The notes under the pieces are model-generated. The model saw only the letters and a list, made by a program, of their open reading frames with translations, was not told the origin of the DNA and made no database searches. From assembly GCA_028753945.1 (NCBI GenBank), contig JAPNXP010000002.1:620001-684000 (forward strand): DNA of 64,000 nucleotides, given 5' to 3'. This DNA is from Hexactinellida sp. DTS-2022 (lineage: Eukaryota; Porifera; Hexactinellida). Both the position numbers and the translations under genes were made by a program. Positions 24,901 through 30,998 of the stretch are shown in pieces (position 1 is the first letter of the stretch; the number at the start of each line of letters is the position of its first letter).

Positions 24901-27900
24901 AGCAATACTAAATGCCATACCCAGCTTAAGAGATATAACAGATCAGGAAGAGTTGCTGTACATTTGTGACGGTTTTGTAAACAGAATCAGAGTGGTGGCA
25001 GTGGAAAGTCAGATTTCCATTCCGGATATAATAATATGGATGATACATGGAAGTGACCGTGTGGCCGTTATAAGAATTCCTGCTCACGAAATATATTATT
25101 CTCAAAACCCTTTAGCCAAAGGATCCTTCTGTGGGAAAATACATACGAGGTATTTAAGAGAACCTTGTAGGGATATTGACTACGAACTACAGACCGAGAC
25201 AAAGGGGCAGTTGAGGATAGCTGCTTGGCTTGGAAGAGAAAAGAATACTTTCAATTGGGAGGAGTGTATACCCGGTGGATCTATACTGACATTCGCAGAA
25301 ACATACGAGAATCAGCTGTTCAGTGGGGCCAGTTGGGCACCAGCTCCTTTCGGGCTGATACCAGCATGGTCGGATAGCACTGGCAAGATGAGTCTAGTGA
25401 AAGAAAGCTTTGGGATCCCACAGGGATGGAGATGGGATGGAAGTTGGTTCGTTTCTTCAGCAGAAGACATTGAATACGACCCTGAATTCAAGTTGAAAGA
25501 AATAATGGAGGAAGCATACGAGGTTAAAACAAAGGAAGATGATACTCTGGACTGGGGCGAGGCTAAAATAACGTGGGAAGGCGAGAACGGGGATCCGAGT
25601 GCTGCTCCTAACAAGATTACGCCTCCCAATGGTTGGGACTGGAAGGAGCCCGGGTGGACGGTGGACACAAACAAAGCCGTAGATGAGGAGGGATGGGAGT
25701 ATGGGAACGACGCCGACTCGAGAGAAGCGTTCAATCCAATCGAGCGAGCAGACTCAATAGTGAAGAGACGGAGAATAATCCGCGTGCGAGTTAAGAAAAC
25801 AGATCAAGGTGAGCCAAGAAGGCAAAGCAAAAGCGATGAGGAACAATGGGAATATGCAACGACAATAAAAGGACCGTGGCATAGGGTGAAAAGCATCATT
25901 CATTTATTTCGCCGTAGAAGATGGCTTAAGAGGATGGTAGCGACGGAGAAAAATGCGTCGAACATATTTAGCATAGCACAGAGTCAAGAAGGGAAGAAGT
26001 CATCACAAACAAAGCAGAAAGCGCAGCGAGAGAGTCCGAGGATATTCATGTACTTCGAGGAGGAATACAGATGGATGCTGAGAGCCTATATCTTCCAAGC
26101 GCGTACTCTCCTCTCAGGCGATAGGAGTGGCCTATCTGATCCTTATGCCCAGGTCTCAATTGCAACTTCAAGCGAGATGACACGCACAATCCATAAAACG
26201 TTATGCCCTACTTGGAATCAAACTCTATTTTTTGATGAAATGACCATATATGGCGCCCCAGAGCTGACAAAAGCTTCCCCTCCTTTGGTGGTAGTGAGTA
26301 TATTCGATAAGGACATGCTACTGAGGAATGAATCCTTGGGTCAATCGATAATACAACCGGAAGTAAAACTCAACGTGGATGGACCAGCCACCAAACTCTC
26401 ATGGCACAGTATTAAACAGGGAGATAGGGATGAGGGTCAACTGTTGGCCTCATTTGATTTGATTCTGCTAGATCCAGACGGTAACAATCTCAAGAGGGTC
26501 GAAGCATTAGAATTGTCAGCTGATTCAACTTACTATACAATACCAGAATCAATCAGGCCTCAAACACAACTAATGCGTATAGAGATTCTACTGTGGGGCG
26601 TGAGAGATATCAAAAAGTACGAGCTAACGTCTGTCAATCATCCATTCGTTAGGATATCATGTGGAGACAAAATGGTTGACAGTGTACCGATAAAAAACAC
26701 AAAAATAAACCCAAACTTTCCCAATCCTAGTATCCATCTCGAGTGTGAGCTGCCCAAAGAGCTAATCTACATGCCTCCACTCCAGATACAGGTGCTCGAC
26801 AAGAGACTGTTTGGTCGCACGCCATTAGTAGGCGTGCACAGTGTGTCCTCTTTGAAACCATTCATGGTGCATACACCTGGGTCTCTCCAGCAACTGAATG
26901 TATATCCCAATCTGAGGGAACAACTCAAACAACCAGACTTGTTACAGGTAGAAGAGAATGAGCTCAGAAGTACTCGCAAGAGCATTGAAGACGCGCTTTT
27001 CAATCTCACCGTGCCATTTGACGCAGGATCAATTGACAGCGCTGAAATAGAAATGGACTATTCAGATTTTGATTGGTGGAGTAGATATTATGCTACGATC
27101 GGAGATGAAAGGAGATCATCAGGATTCGAGTCGAACGGTTATGAAAAGATGACTTACTACAAAGGTGAGCTAGAAAGATGGTTCGAAAACTTTGGCGATC
27201 GCACAAAAGACTTCAAATTAACGCGTGGAAAAAGTTCTAATAGGAAATCAGAAGTAACAGGCCTCTTCAAAGGAGATATAAAAGTATATCTTCTCCCAGA
27301 GAACAGCTCAGAAGAAGTCCCATTGATATACAGAGATATTCCAGAACACGGAATCAACGAAGTGACAGTTAGAGTGTATGTGATCCGCGGTAAGCAATTC
27401 ACAGCACAAGACCCATTCGGGAAGTCTGATCCTTACATTAAAATAGTGCTAGGGGAAAGAGAAATGATCAATGACAAAGCAAACTACATTCCTAACAATC
27501 TAAACCCCCTCTTTGGAAAGGTTTTTGAGTTCAATACTTTCATTCCTCAAGAGCATGAGATGAGGGTTGTCGTGATGGATCATGATGCTACGTCAGCTGA
27601 TGACCTAATCGGCTACACGGCAATCGATTTGGAAAACAGGTTTCTGAGCAGTTATCAGGCTACCTGTGGAATCCCAAAGCTGTATTACATAGCAGGACCT
27701 TGTAAATGGAGACTACAGTTGTTGCCCTCCGAACTGTTGGATAAATATCTGAAAGGCAAGAATTACGGAGCCGCTAAATGGATAGGGAATACTGAAGTTA
27801 TCGTCTACAACCAAAACTTCAAACTAAAAGAAGATTTCGAACAAAATGGTCTGTTCCCAGATATCACCAATAAAATAGAGAGGAAAATACTTTTGAGGCA

Positions 27901-29601
27901 AATGGGTGCTCAAAAACAGAGATTAGCACTTCACGTGTTAAATCTACTTGATCATGTGCCAGACCATATTGAAGAAAGAAAGCTAATTAATCCCATACAG
28001 GGAGAGGTCCCTCAGGGATATCTCGAAATGTTCGTTGACATATTTCCTAAAGCAGATGGGCCTATACCCCAGAAACTTGACATAGCACTTCGTCAGCCAG
28101 AAGATATGGTTCTGAGGATTATCGTATGGAACACCAAGGATGTACTGTTGTTGGATAATCCTCTCTACCAAGATGAGCCTTCCAGCGATATCTACGTAAA
28201 GGCATTCTTGCGTGGACAGAATAAGAGCAAATCAACTGATGTCCATTATAGGAGCATGAATGGGGAAGGAATGTTTAACTGGAGGCTAGTTTTCCCATTC
28301 AAGTATCTACCGATCGAACAGGAAATAGTGATTAATGAGAAGGAGCATTTCTGGAAACTGGATGGAACAGAGAAGCGAGTTGAGCCGGAGCTAGTGGTGC
28401 AGATTTGGGACAACGACCAGTTCCTGCCTGACGATTTTATCGGGAATTTGGAATTCAAACTTAATAGTTTCTACAAACCGTCGAGATACGCAGTGACGGC
28501 TAATTTGAATGACATAACTCCGAGAGAGGACTTTTCAAACGCAGATAATCTCTTTAAGCGGAAGAGAATGCGCGGTTGGTGGCCTGTAGTGAAGGTTCCT
28601 GATGGCATTAACCCGCATATCACCGGAAAGATAGAAATGGAGGTCGAGATTCTCACAGCTTTCGAAGCAAGCGATAAGCCAGCAGGAGAGGGGAGAGATG
28701 AACCGAATGCAAATCCTTTCTTAGTGAAACCAGATCGCCCAGTAACTTCCTTCGCATGGTTCACTTCTCCATTCAAAAGCTTTAGATTTATTATCTGGAG
28801 ACATTATAAGAAGTATATTATCTTATTCTCAATACTGCTCGCTCCAGTGCTGCTATTTCTACTCATATTATTGTAATTAGCTTAGATTAGTAGAGTGTAT
28901 ATTAGATTTCGTATTTATCAAGGATTTGTTTGTGTGCTTGACTTTATATCGAATAGTTATTAAACAAGTATTTACTAATATATCTACTATAATAGTGTAC
29001 CTGTAGGAGCTAAGAACATCGTCCTTTGTCCAAGCGATAATTTCCCTGTACTGATCATCTCTTTAATCAACATGCAAGCAATGTGTGTTTTCCCTGATCC
29101 AGTCCCTAATAACAATAAAATAAATAATGATAAACAAATTTAAACAATAAATAAATAAATATACAGTCGACTCCACTTAATTAATAGAGTCAACTCGGCG
29201 AAGAAATCTATTAACCGAAAATATTTTAAGCCACAATGTAATTCCGTCCTATAAATCTTATGAAATTTTGCCCCATTAAGCGGAGAAATCTATTAACCGG
29301 TGGCTCTATTAAGCGGAGTCGACTGATAGTGATAAAACATCGTACAGATTCCATGAATTTCACTATAAATCGGTCTCGCTAACTCTTGTACTGTACCTAT
29401 AGGCTATAGAGTACCTAATGCGATGATCCTATTCCCGTTGAGGGCAGATTCCAGCAGCTCTGTCTGGTAGGGCCTGGCCTCTCTCTGCACTGCCGCCTCG
29501 GGTCTGCGGGGGTACGCGTCCCGTCTTCTGTGGTTGTTGTTGTTGTGGTGGTGGTTATTGCTATAGTAGCTGTTCTGTTTTCTGTAGTAATTCGAAGCCA
29601 T
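7083..29601 (-). CDS. DICER1: Dicer, 18-exon gene with five genes nested in its introns
   Basis: This ribonuclease cuts double-stranded RNA or pre-miRNA into small RNAs. I joined 18 exons by GT-AG sites with consistent phases; the coding lengths sum to 4686 bases, or 1561 aa plus stop. Domain order: DExH helicase (Walker A GTGSGKT about residue 63, DECH about 170), helicase C (QSKGRARDK), DUF283, platform and PAZ, RNase IIIa, RNase IIIb, C-terminal dsRBD. All RNase III acidic residues I could check are present in both domains. Introns 2, 9 and 12 carry five other genes. Length is below human Dicer (about 1900 aa), mainly because the long acidic region between PAZ and RNase IIIb is short. Two separate genes split at intron 9 is the main alternative; see the exon-block entries. 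Confidence 0.85.
7359..7516. mobile_element. MITE, CGTTATAACGAAG subfamily, in Dicer intron 17
   Basis: It runs from 'CAGTAAACTCTCGTTATAAC' to the inverted 'CGTCATAACGGGAGTTTAG', preceded by TA. It is the sister of the copy near 1435-1516 and lies between Dicer exons 17 and 18. Confidence 0.65.
7701..7845. mobile_element. Pogo-like MITE in Dicer intron 16
   Basis: The ends 'CAGTAGAACCTCGTTAGTAC' and 'GTATTAACGAGGTTCTACTG' are inverted copies. The inner 'GAACACCAGTGGACCGTC' matches the element at 3483-3584. Confidence 0.7.
8029..8184. mobile_element. Pogo-like MITE, GGATATAAGAACA subfamily, in Dicer intron 15
   Basis: It starts 'CAGTAGATGTCGGATATAAT' and ends 'TTATACCGGCATCCACTG', with TA duplicated on both sides (8027-8028 and 8185-8186). 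The sister copy is at 57265-57420. A short open frame that crosses it is therefore not a gene. Confidence 0.75.
8653..8821. mobile_element. MITE with long terminal inverted repeats, TAGACGGTCTA family
   Basis: The 28-bp ends 'CTTATATGTAGACGGTC' and 'GACGGTCTACATATAAG' are inverted copies with about one mismatch. The inner part repeats GTAGACCGTCTA-like words. It lies in Dicer intron 14. A fragment of the same family is near 31585-31670. Confidence 0.75.
8880..9000. repeat. Decayed pogo-like MITE in Dicer intron 14
   Basis: A weak copy begins 'CAGTAGACTCTCCGGGGACC' near 8871 and carries 'AAGGCTTTGAAGGAG', a word of the GTACGAACACC subfamily. It has no clear right end. Confidence 0.4.
9924..10435. 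other. Dicer intron 12, left part and promoter of the nested WD40 gene
   Basis: AT-rich non-coding DNA between Dicer exon 13 and the start codon of the nested plus-strand gene. No repeat or motif was recognised. Confidence 0.4.
10436..12103 (+). CDS. WD40-repeat protein with SOCS-box-like segment, nested in Dicer intron 12
   Basis: A 555-aa single-exon protein lying antisense within a Dicer intron. Residues about 20-340 show repeated beta-blade patterns of a WD40 propeller (for example '[15 protein letters not shown]' and '[16 protein letters not shown]'). They are followed by '[16 protein letters not shown]', which looks like a SOCS box (LC...I...LP spacing). The last 170 residues are basic and beta-rich and I do not recognise them. 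WD40 followed by a SOCS box is the plan of TULP4, whose C-terminus is a tubby domain; I cannot confirm a tubby fold here. The protein ends in a hydrophobic stretch ([12 protein letters not shown]). It has an ATG start and an intact frame. It may act as a substrate receptor of a cullin ligase if the SOCS reading is right. Confidence 0.6.
   Translation: MDYYTQNIRISPSSISQIFASRHTPLRMPTPPTALEWVKVSNRTTCLVTGMQNGSIGLTWYTGRVSQHTTISHILSPITHLRVSPANRQVAVGGYYGTLMVLRIGEPPAVENSTLSTVKAIKQTILGLDWSWDGTRLASLRVKSDKSNPISLMVYSNLTQRICNNIEVTFPRRIVGQAVRKEEQGLVSSQRIAWNKDDQSLFLTLTHDSLIQVCTLSWRVISTYNFNYSTQIHVVASDQLIAVDTNKRIQLYNTATDTLTQLGGHVENFIPFNGQLLTITNQSGRKLVLLNPTGDQLFSYKLPTTKRVTSLSISPDSSLLFYTTPTEVCSLILYAGPPRLKDLCMSAIKAHSLRMCQLPAQLRIDTSMHHTVLLPPSEVGAEIDLCVYKVERKRKFGINNLSLVVKKHHIGQLLEVMRFKKFIGCTAKLVDTSSPVNEKESKRMLATLLPTDINTPARGTRIKWNSSKNRFTVQTRGDKVKLRFKDGLISVTGRIEEEFQFVETDGGISLQLNGNEILTVVKERHFFRVKQYKEYETQFSHIQMLMIGLVIIIRF
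12356..13959 (-). CDS. DICER1: Dicer exons 10-12: platform, PAZ and connector
   Basis: Exon 10 (13771-13959) holds the start of the platform ('[12 protein letters not shown]' to '[13 protein letters not shown]'). Exon 11 (12998-13536) completes the platform and PAZ ('NFTFSPKDY', '[10 protein letters not shown]', '[18 protein letters not shown]', '[13 protein letters not shown]'). Exon 12 (12356-12708) holds the connector ('[19 protein letters not shown]') and a shortened linker ahead of RNase IIIa. The phases at the junctions (0, 2, 1) match their partners. Exon 10 has no ATG near its beginning, which argues against this being the start of a separate gene. Confidence 0.82.
12763..12957. mobile_element. 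Pogo-like MITE in Dicer intron 11
   Basis: The start 'AGTAGATTCTCGTTTTACA' and the inner 'AGGGGACCGTC' match the family. The right end 'GTGTTCGTATTAACAAGAG' is diverged. Confidence 0.55.
13960..14285. other. Dicer intron 9, 3' part and upstream region of AOAH
   Basis: AT-rich non-coding DNA. No conserved element was recognised. It must hold the acceptor region of Dicer exon 10 and the promoter of the plus-strand AOAH gene. Confidence 0.4.
14286..15965 (+). CDS. AOAH: Acyloxyacyl hydrolase, nested in Dicer intron 9
   Basis: A secreted or lysosomal lipase. In vertebrates it removes secondary acyl chains from bacterial lipopolysaccharide. The 559-aa single-exon protein has a signal peptide (1-23) and a saposin-B domain (about 25-105, six Cys). 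A calcium-binding segment follows (acidic 'DADGDRF' and '[12 protein letters not shown]', about 160-215), then the GDSL hydrolase domain. Its blocks are visible: '[11 protein letters not shown]' with the nucleophile Ser, 'LIGNDVC', and the C-terminal '[12 protein letters not shown]' with the catalytic His. Length matches the vertebrate enzyme (about 575). The start ATG opens the signal peptide. It lies on the strand opposite Dicer and converges on MRPS9, with only 144 bases between the stops. Confidence 0.92.
   Translation: MKIQACFALLALMLTLCVKSSTGDYKCVGCTMIVGILLEFVEFNNVSVKIGMEMLCSYMSGEFRITCKTLVKYFEDPLLIILEETSHPDSICRKLKLCEGAETKCTLYPLPRDVPSKRATKLSEAIKGNMKIPKVPNDLCDYEPFKELCKIVKRVADHYPAEDADGDRFSLLSTLRGSSWRGKDCNDFDNKVYPGRGDGSGKLLDTNCNGIDGYDADTGKSYEDLWCSGTQAMGTVILGDSVGAHFHVPQELLNPVLINPQSYKYMHEMLENEFDWPMESSTTGYMESEWDPVKVKGGVVSLYTQLLERNRCNHRDYQNIAVNGADSEPHSIGEIAKTLGRNATTDKPVFVLLALIGNDVCNSHHSLDKMTTVTRYKQNMNAVLDYLEENLPEKSVVLSVGLADGRILYDTMHNRIHPASAFSGRVTYKAFYNFLNCLEISPCFGWLNDNSTWRNLTTERAMNLSRALQEVVSSKTFKRITGVYMDNAIAEGVVDWERSGGQAWQLIEPVDGFHTSKHGQYQTAKILYQLMKKNLPEILPPINPNNEKILNRFGSQKGY
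16110..17225 (-). CDS. MRPS9: Mitochondrial ribosomal protein S9 (uS9m), nested in Dicer intron 9
   Basis: A small-subunit protein of the mitochondrial ribosome. The C-terminal about 130 residues form the S9 domain: '[20 protein letters not shown]', '[18 protein letters not shown]' and the basic tail '[17 protein letters not shown]'. The last of these reaches the tRNA site in bacterial S9. The N-terminal about 240 residues are the mitochondrial extension, starting with a basic targeting-like segment. I start at the first ATG (371 aa); the open frame goes 17 codons further without an ATG. It has no intron and is transcribed in the same direction as Dicer. Confidence 0.9.
   Translation of the reverse strand: MYRTPVQIIRSFLINPVSLKTCNQSTVADSSPQSSSKHYQEQMKHYIAAKHRIATMMGADPDTFTEKDMKTALKYLIPHHIRPIPSKPQILHPDALTRRDRIEFKTDRLDQNNRPLEAGFYTTQPCYHNFHLEVIRFKKFLDSSDITFKPKRIPELPQPPDCTIETIQDSNLFRYSSKEAVELVIGEIIRKWYYENIQVELKELIQHPAADDSVLAFVRPFFDKIKHISPIDKHTLVFQHESGCEVVQENGKRKSSSATVHVWRGDGYIIVNGKSMSDYFMHFQDAMQILYPLQLIGVLGKYSMNCTVKDGGHTGQSGAIRFALAKTLAYFEPQSKEILSNAGLLWSDGRRKEGKKPGRKRARRGFTWRKR
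17281..17928. other. Non-coding gap between MRPS9 and the SAM gene
   Basis: AT-rich. A short inverted pair 'CCTCCGAGA'/'TCTCGGAGG' lies at about 17491-17560. A 68-codon open frame here lacks any recognisable domain and good context. I see no gene. Confidence 0.4.
17929..18630 (-). CDS. SAM-domain protein with Trp/Cys-rich PH-like region, nested in Dicer intron 9
   Basis: A 233-aa single-exon protein with a clear ATG. Residues about 28-92 look like a SAM domain ('[17 protein letters not shown]', '[19 protein letters not shown]'), usually a protein-protein or RNA-binding module. After a Lys run comes '[11 protein letters not shown]' and the unusual '[19 protein letters not shown]'. The pattern then resembles a small PH-like beta domain ('[13 protein letters not shown]', '[17 protein letters not shown]'). 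The Cys/Trp cluster could be membrane-facing or palmitoylated; this is inference. I cannot name an orthologue. It lies on the same strand as Dicer, about 350 bases downstream of Dicer exon 9. Confidence 0.7.
   Translation of the reverse strand: MAISSQPKITISDAENVLKSMDVSKVRSWNETDVSNNFLKPLGFEYCIKVFESNRVNGVCILAMKDEHLKELGVLLLGDRIQMLEYMEVLKKKKKQADRGKTLWEGKTPVKAYAYADNCCQWLYWWCCPCIVYKTTWRITSQGIRHRKPKPFGESESGFIDFRFLKDIETRHEKRCLACCAYHQLVLYADDAAASSKAKEGENEEQFVISHPDCLAIEDVVRNAWSDVRLVAD
18984..22057 (-). CDS. DICER1: Dicer exons 3-9: helicase motifs II-VI and DUF283
   Basis: Exon 3 (21715-22057) carries '[15 protein letters not shown]' (motif II) and '[11 protein letters not shown]' (motif III). Exon 4 (21120-21596) is the helical insertion. 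Exon 5 (20782-21061) begins helicase C ('[15 protein letters not shown]'). Exon 6 (20509-20697) has '[15 protein letters not shown]' and '[11 protein letters not shown]' (motif VI). Exon 7 (20091-20281) and exon 8 (19442-19583) hold DUF283 ('[20 protein letters not shown]', '[13 protein letters not shown]'). Exon 9 (18984-19190) ends it ('[14 protein letters not shown]'). Junctions are GT-AG, mostly with strong donors, and all phases agree. Confidence 0.85.
19234..19404. mobile_element. Pogo-like MITE in Dicer intron 8
   Basis: The ends 'CAGTCGAGTATCGTTAGTAG' and 'GTATTAACGAGGATATACTG' are flanked by TA on both sides (19232-19233, 19405-19406). Confidence 0.7.
19765..19857. repeat. GGAGCG hairpin repeat, copy 1
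   Basis: The sequence 'AGGAGAGGATTCCAAATTTT' and the palindromic 'AGGAGCGTCTCGCGCTCCT' recur in reverse orientation at 32328-32411. It is a dispersed short repeat in Dicer intron 7; its class is unknown. Confidence 0.6.
20296..20463. mobile_element. Pogo-like MITE in Dicer intron 6
   Basis: The ends 'CAGTAAAACCTCGTTATAC' and 'CGTCCTAACGAGGCTCTACTG' (both near the family consensus) enclose 'GACGGTCCCCTGTGTTCG'. Confidence 0.65.
22058..22741. other. Dicer intron 2, part upstream of the ferlin gene
   Basis: About 680 bases of AT-rich DNA with no recognisable gene or repeat. It must include the promoter of the plus-strand ferlin gene and the Dicer exon 3 acceptor. Confidence 0.4.
22742..28876 (+). 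CDS. Ferlin, dysferlin/myoferlin type, single exon, nested in Dicer intron 2
   Basis: A 2044-aa tail-anchored protein of Ca2+-dependent vesicle fusion and membrane repair. Order: C2A at the start ('SDPYCLIKF', residue about 20), C2B (about 205-330) and the FerI region, C2C (about 370-500, '[11 protein letters not shown]'). Next are FerA/FerB ('[16 protein letters not shown]'), a DysF region with repeated W/P motifs ('[14 protein letters not shown]', '[11 protein letters not shown]', about 860-1010), C2D ('[12 protein letters not shown]'), C2E, C2F ('[14 protein letters not shown]'), C2G, and one C-terminal helix (2020-2044). The DysF region places it with type-I ferlins. Length is close to the vertebrate proteins. 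The whole gene has no intron, whereas vertebrate ferlin genes have dozens. It lies antisense inside Dicer. Confidence 0.93.
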   Translation: MIRIEIQGASDLKNQDFTKKSDPYCLIKFQGHSEKTKTVEKNLNPAWNEILEFELKSALNGSEILELEIRDENRFERDTLMGKATISIRSAVKSGRHAFPTQALVDRSGKPTQGTVNLIVSYTSPIEKERSGMFMETRERGKSEVIEAETTRAVEDDWEIIEQDLLGEKDTALSGLESNKSSDARANKFKRRQARVRLPNEPVDFQLQVHCIEARRLAGGGGNLSPSCVINVGSQTKSTSSVDTSINPVWDEILTFYFKMKPEELFNTMLLIKVVNSKFVIMENLIGSFQMDIGVVYDEIEHGFVQKWLLLTNTSDASAGPKGYLKLSIQLIGPGESPPPLPLYDPAAAYKDDIEGNLLRPAGINLQPATFKIRIFKAEDVPQMDPAYLETVKKTFSRSWSTEAKNLVDPYVSVSFSGHTVSTGVRWTTSNPEWNESIQLGTRFPSMSERIQIRLYDKDKTSQDDIIGTAFLYLSDISMPEGDKGFLPTFGPGWINFYGSTREYKHIGSEYEHLNEGMYEGVAFRGRLLMQLDTELGKYPHSEQSSQISRQKALVKGLKRHRHRVYVAFFHATQLEPHSSQVSFEVSIGNYGYREDPNAIIAPSTTQPTRPVTENNVLYFLPWGNRKPCCVIPCYWENNVYRIECKNILNHIADQLENDIKGVREIIESEEADPNDISQAIVNMLEKLSSVLSEQLPALPRDSHTMLDIQWFGLRDGERLAILNAIPSLRDITDQEELLYICDGFVNRIRVVAVESQISIPDIIIWMIHGSDRVAVIRIPAHEIYYSQNPLAKGSFCGKIHTRYLREPCRDIDYELQTETKGQLRIAAWLGREKNTFNWEECIPGGSILTFAETYENQLFSGASWAPAPFGLIPAWSDSTGKMSLVKESFGIPQGWRWDGSWFVSSAEDIEYDPEFKLKEIMEEAYEVKTKEDDTLDWGEAKITWEGENGDPSAAPNKITPPNGWDWKEPGWTVDTNKAVDEEGWEYGNDADSREAFNPIERADSIVKRRRIIRVRVKKTDQGEPRRQSKSDEEQWEYATTIKGPWHRVKSIIHLFRRRRWLKRMVATEKNASNIFSIAQSQEGKKSSQTKQKAQRESPRIFMYFEEEYRWMLRAYIFQARTLLSGDRSGLSDPYAQVSIATSSEMTRTIHKTLCPTWNQTLFFDEMTIYGAPELTKASPPLVVVSIFDKDMLLRNESLGQSIIQPEVKLNVDGPATKLSWHSIKQGDRDEGQLLASFDLILLDPDGNNLKRVEALELSADSTYYTIPESIRPQTQLMRIEILLWGVRDIKKYELTSVNHPFVRISCGDKMVDSVPIKNTKINPNFPNPSIHLECELPKELIYMPPLQIQVLDKRLFGRTPLVGVHSVSSLKPFMVHTPGSLQQLNVYPNLREQLKQPDLLQVEENELRSTRKSIEDALFNLTVPFDAGSIDSAEIEMDYSDFDWWSRYYATIGDERRSSGFESNGYEKMTYYKGELERWFENFGDRTKDFKLTRGKSSNRKSEVTGLFKGDIKVYLLPENSSEEVPLIYRDIPEHGINEVTVRVYVIRGKQFTAQDPFGKSDPYIKIVLGEREMINDKANYIPNNLNPLFGKVFEFNTFIPQEHEMRVVVMDHDATSADDLIGYTAIDLENRFLSSYQATCGIPKLYYIAGPCKWRLQLLPSELLDKYLKGKNYGAAKWIGNTEVIVYNQNFKLKEDFEQNGLFPDITNKIERKILLRQMGAQKQRLALHVLNLLDHVPDHIEERKLINPIQGEVPQGYLEMFVDIFPKADGPIPQKLDIALRQPEDMVLRIIVWNTKDVLLLDNPLYQDEPSSDIYVKAFLRGQNKSKSTDVHYRSMNGEGMFNWRLVFPFKYLPIEQEIVINEKEHFWKLDGTEKRVEPELVVQIWDNDQFLPDDFIGNLEFKLNSFYKPSRYAVTANLNDITPREDFSNADNLFKRKRMRGWWPVVKVPDGINPHITGKIEMEVEILTAFEASDKPAGEGRDEPNANPFLVKPDRPVTSFAWFTSPFKSFRFIIWRHYKKYIILFSILLAPVLLFLLILL
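29001..29601 (-). CDS. DICER1: Dicer exons 1-2: N-terminus and Walker A
   Basis: Exon 1 (29415-29601) begins with ATG at 29601 and an Asn/His/Arg-rich low-complexity segment, then '[18 protein letters not shown]' (the Q-motif region of the helicase). Exon 2 (29001-29105) completes '[14 protein letters not shown]' (Walker A) and ends 'MFLAPT'. The split glycine codon at the exon 1/2 junction and the next junction to exon 3 are in phase. Exon 2 lies between two regions of non-coding DNA, with the ferlin gene beyond it. Confidence 0.85.
29164..29325. mobile_element. MITE, CAGTCGACTCC subfamily, in Dicer intron 1
   Basis: The ends 'CAGTCGACTCCACTTAATTA' and 'CTATTAAGCGGAGTCGACTG' are inverted copies, and inner copies of 'CTATTAACCG' form a long hairpin. 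TA precedes the left end. Confidence 0.7.
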
Positions 29602-29870
29602 CTCAGAGAGGAATAGGTATAAACTAAAGTATCTGTTAAATAAGGGACTATTAATCGAGTTATTAAAGATGGGAGAGTAGTTCCCATGTAAGAAGAATAT
29701 AATCCCCAAACAGCCTGATTAAAACGACAATCAACTGTAAATAGAATGTGGATAAGAATCAGTACGTAGATTGAATCCTGACACCAATAATGTGTTTGGA
29801 TTCCGTAGAGAATTAAATAAGTTATTTTTCTTGCCTCAAATGATAAAACTAACCATATTCAATATACGAG
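29602..29870. other. Dicer upstream region
   Basis: AT-rich, no gene seen. Presumed 5' UTR and promoter of Dicer, lying directly against the satellite-like element. Confidence 0.4.
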
Positions 29871-29872
29871 CC

Positions 29873-30634
29873 CTTCGGTCTCGGTCGCTTTGCGACAGAT
29901 CGGTGCTACGCACCTCAAGTTAACGGCCGCTGTGCGGCCTTACTCCTCACAGGGTGATTTTGAATTTTCATTAATTTGTTTACCTATTTTGTGTAAACAA
30001 CAAGAACAAATATTCATATTAGAAAATTTTAAACGCGAAAATCGTGTTCAGCATACTTGTTAACCTATAATACCCGTTGGAAGCAAACTTCTAGGTTGAT
30101 TTTGAATTTCATTAATTTGTTTACTTATTTTGTGTAAATAACAAAAACTAATATTCATATTATAAATTTGTAAATGCGAAATTCGTGTTCAGCATACTTG
30201 TTTACCTATAATACCCGTTGAAAGCTAACTTCTAGTTTGATTTTGAATTTTGATTAATTGTTTACCTATTTTGTGTAAACAACAAGAACAAATATTCATA
30301 TTATAAATTTTTAAATGCGAAAATCGTGTTCAGCATACTTGTTAACCTATAATACCCGTTGGAAGCAAACTTCTAGGTTGATTTTGAATTTCATTAATTT
30401 GTTTACCTATTTTGTGTAAACAACAACATTAAATATTCATATTATAAATTTGTAAATGCGAAATTCGTATTCAGCACACTTGTTTACATATTATAACATT
30501 TGAAAGTTAGTAAATATCTCATATATTAATGCGGTTTCTATCCCCCCGTCACTTTAATACAATCCGGACAAACAAACACACACACACACACACACAAACA
30601 AACACACAACAATCGAGATTTAATAATATAGATT
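29873..30634 (+). mobile_element. Satellite-bearing dispersed element, copy 1
   Basis: A head with short palindromes ('ACGAGCCCTTCGGTCTCGG', 'GTCGCTTTGCGAC') is followed by about four tandem copies of a ~155-bp unit ('TTGTTTACCTATTTTGTG', 'GTGTTCAGCATACTTGTT'). A tail follows: 'CACTTTAATACAATCCGGAC', then a CA microsatellite, then 'AATCGAGATTTAATAATATA'. A second copy with the same head and tail is at 50524-51134, and a reversed tail fragment at about 39660-39770. The plan of fixed ends, internal satellite and microsatellite near the 3' end resembles Helitron-derived DINE-like elements, but the Helitron 3' end was not seen. Confidence 0.65.
30573..30610. repeat. CA-rich microsatellite
   Basis: (CA)n with CAAA interruptions, part of the tail of the preceding element. 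Confidence 0.8.
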
Positions 30635-30998
30635 TCCCAGTTTGTCAAGAGATGATGAACATTTCGAAACCAATTTAGGTTAAACCTGACCTGGCCTAAC
30701 TTTTCTGGTAATCTAACCGCCAAATAGTCAGTTCGACCTATATAAACACTTCAAACTCAAAGTAAAAACCGATTATAATCTAGTAGTGAGGTTGATCTAA
30801 GTATGTATGAAAAATATGAACGAACTGACCAGAGCTAACTATTAGAGACCTTATGAACAGCCTGGTATAATTCCTATCGTATCTAACTAATGCAGTAATA
30901 GTTATACTCTAACCAAATAAGAACTGACCAAACAATGTGTATATAATAAAGTGGTTACACAGCTATGGAGAGTACATATGAGTATAGAGAATGGCTAG

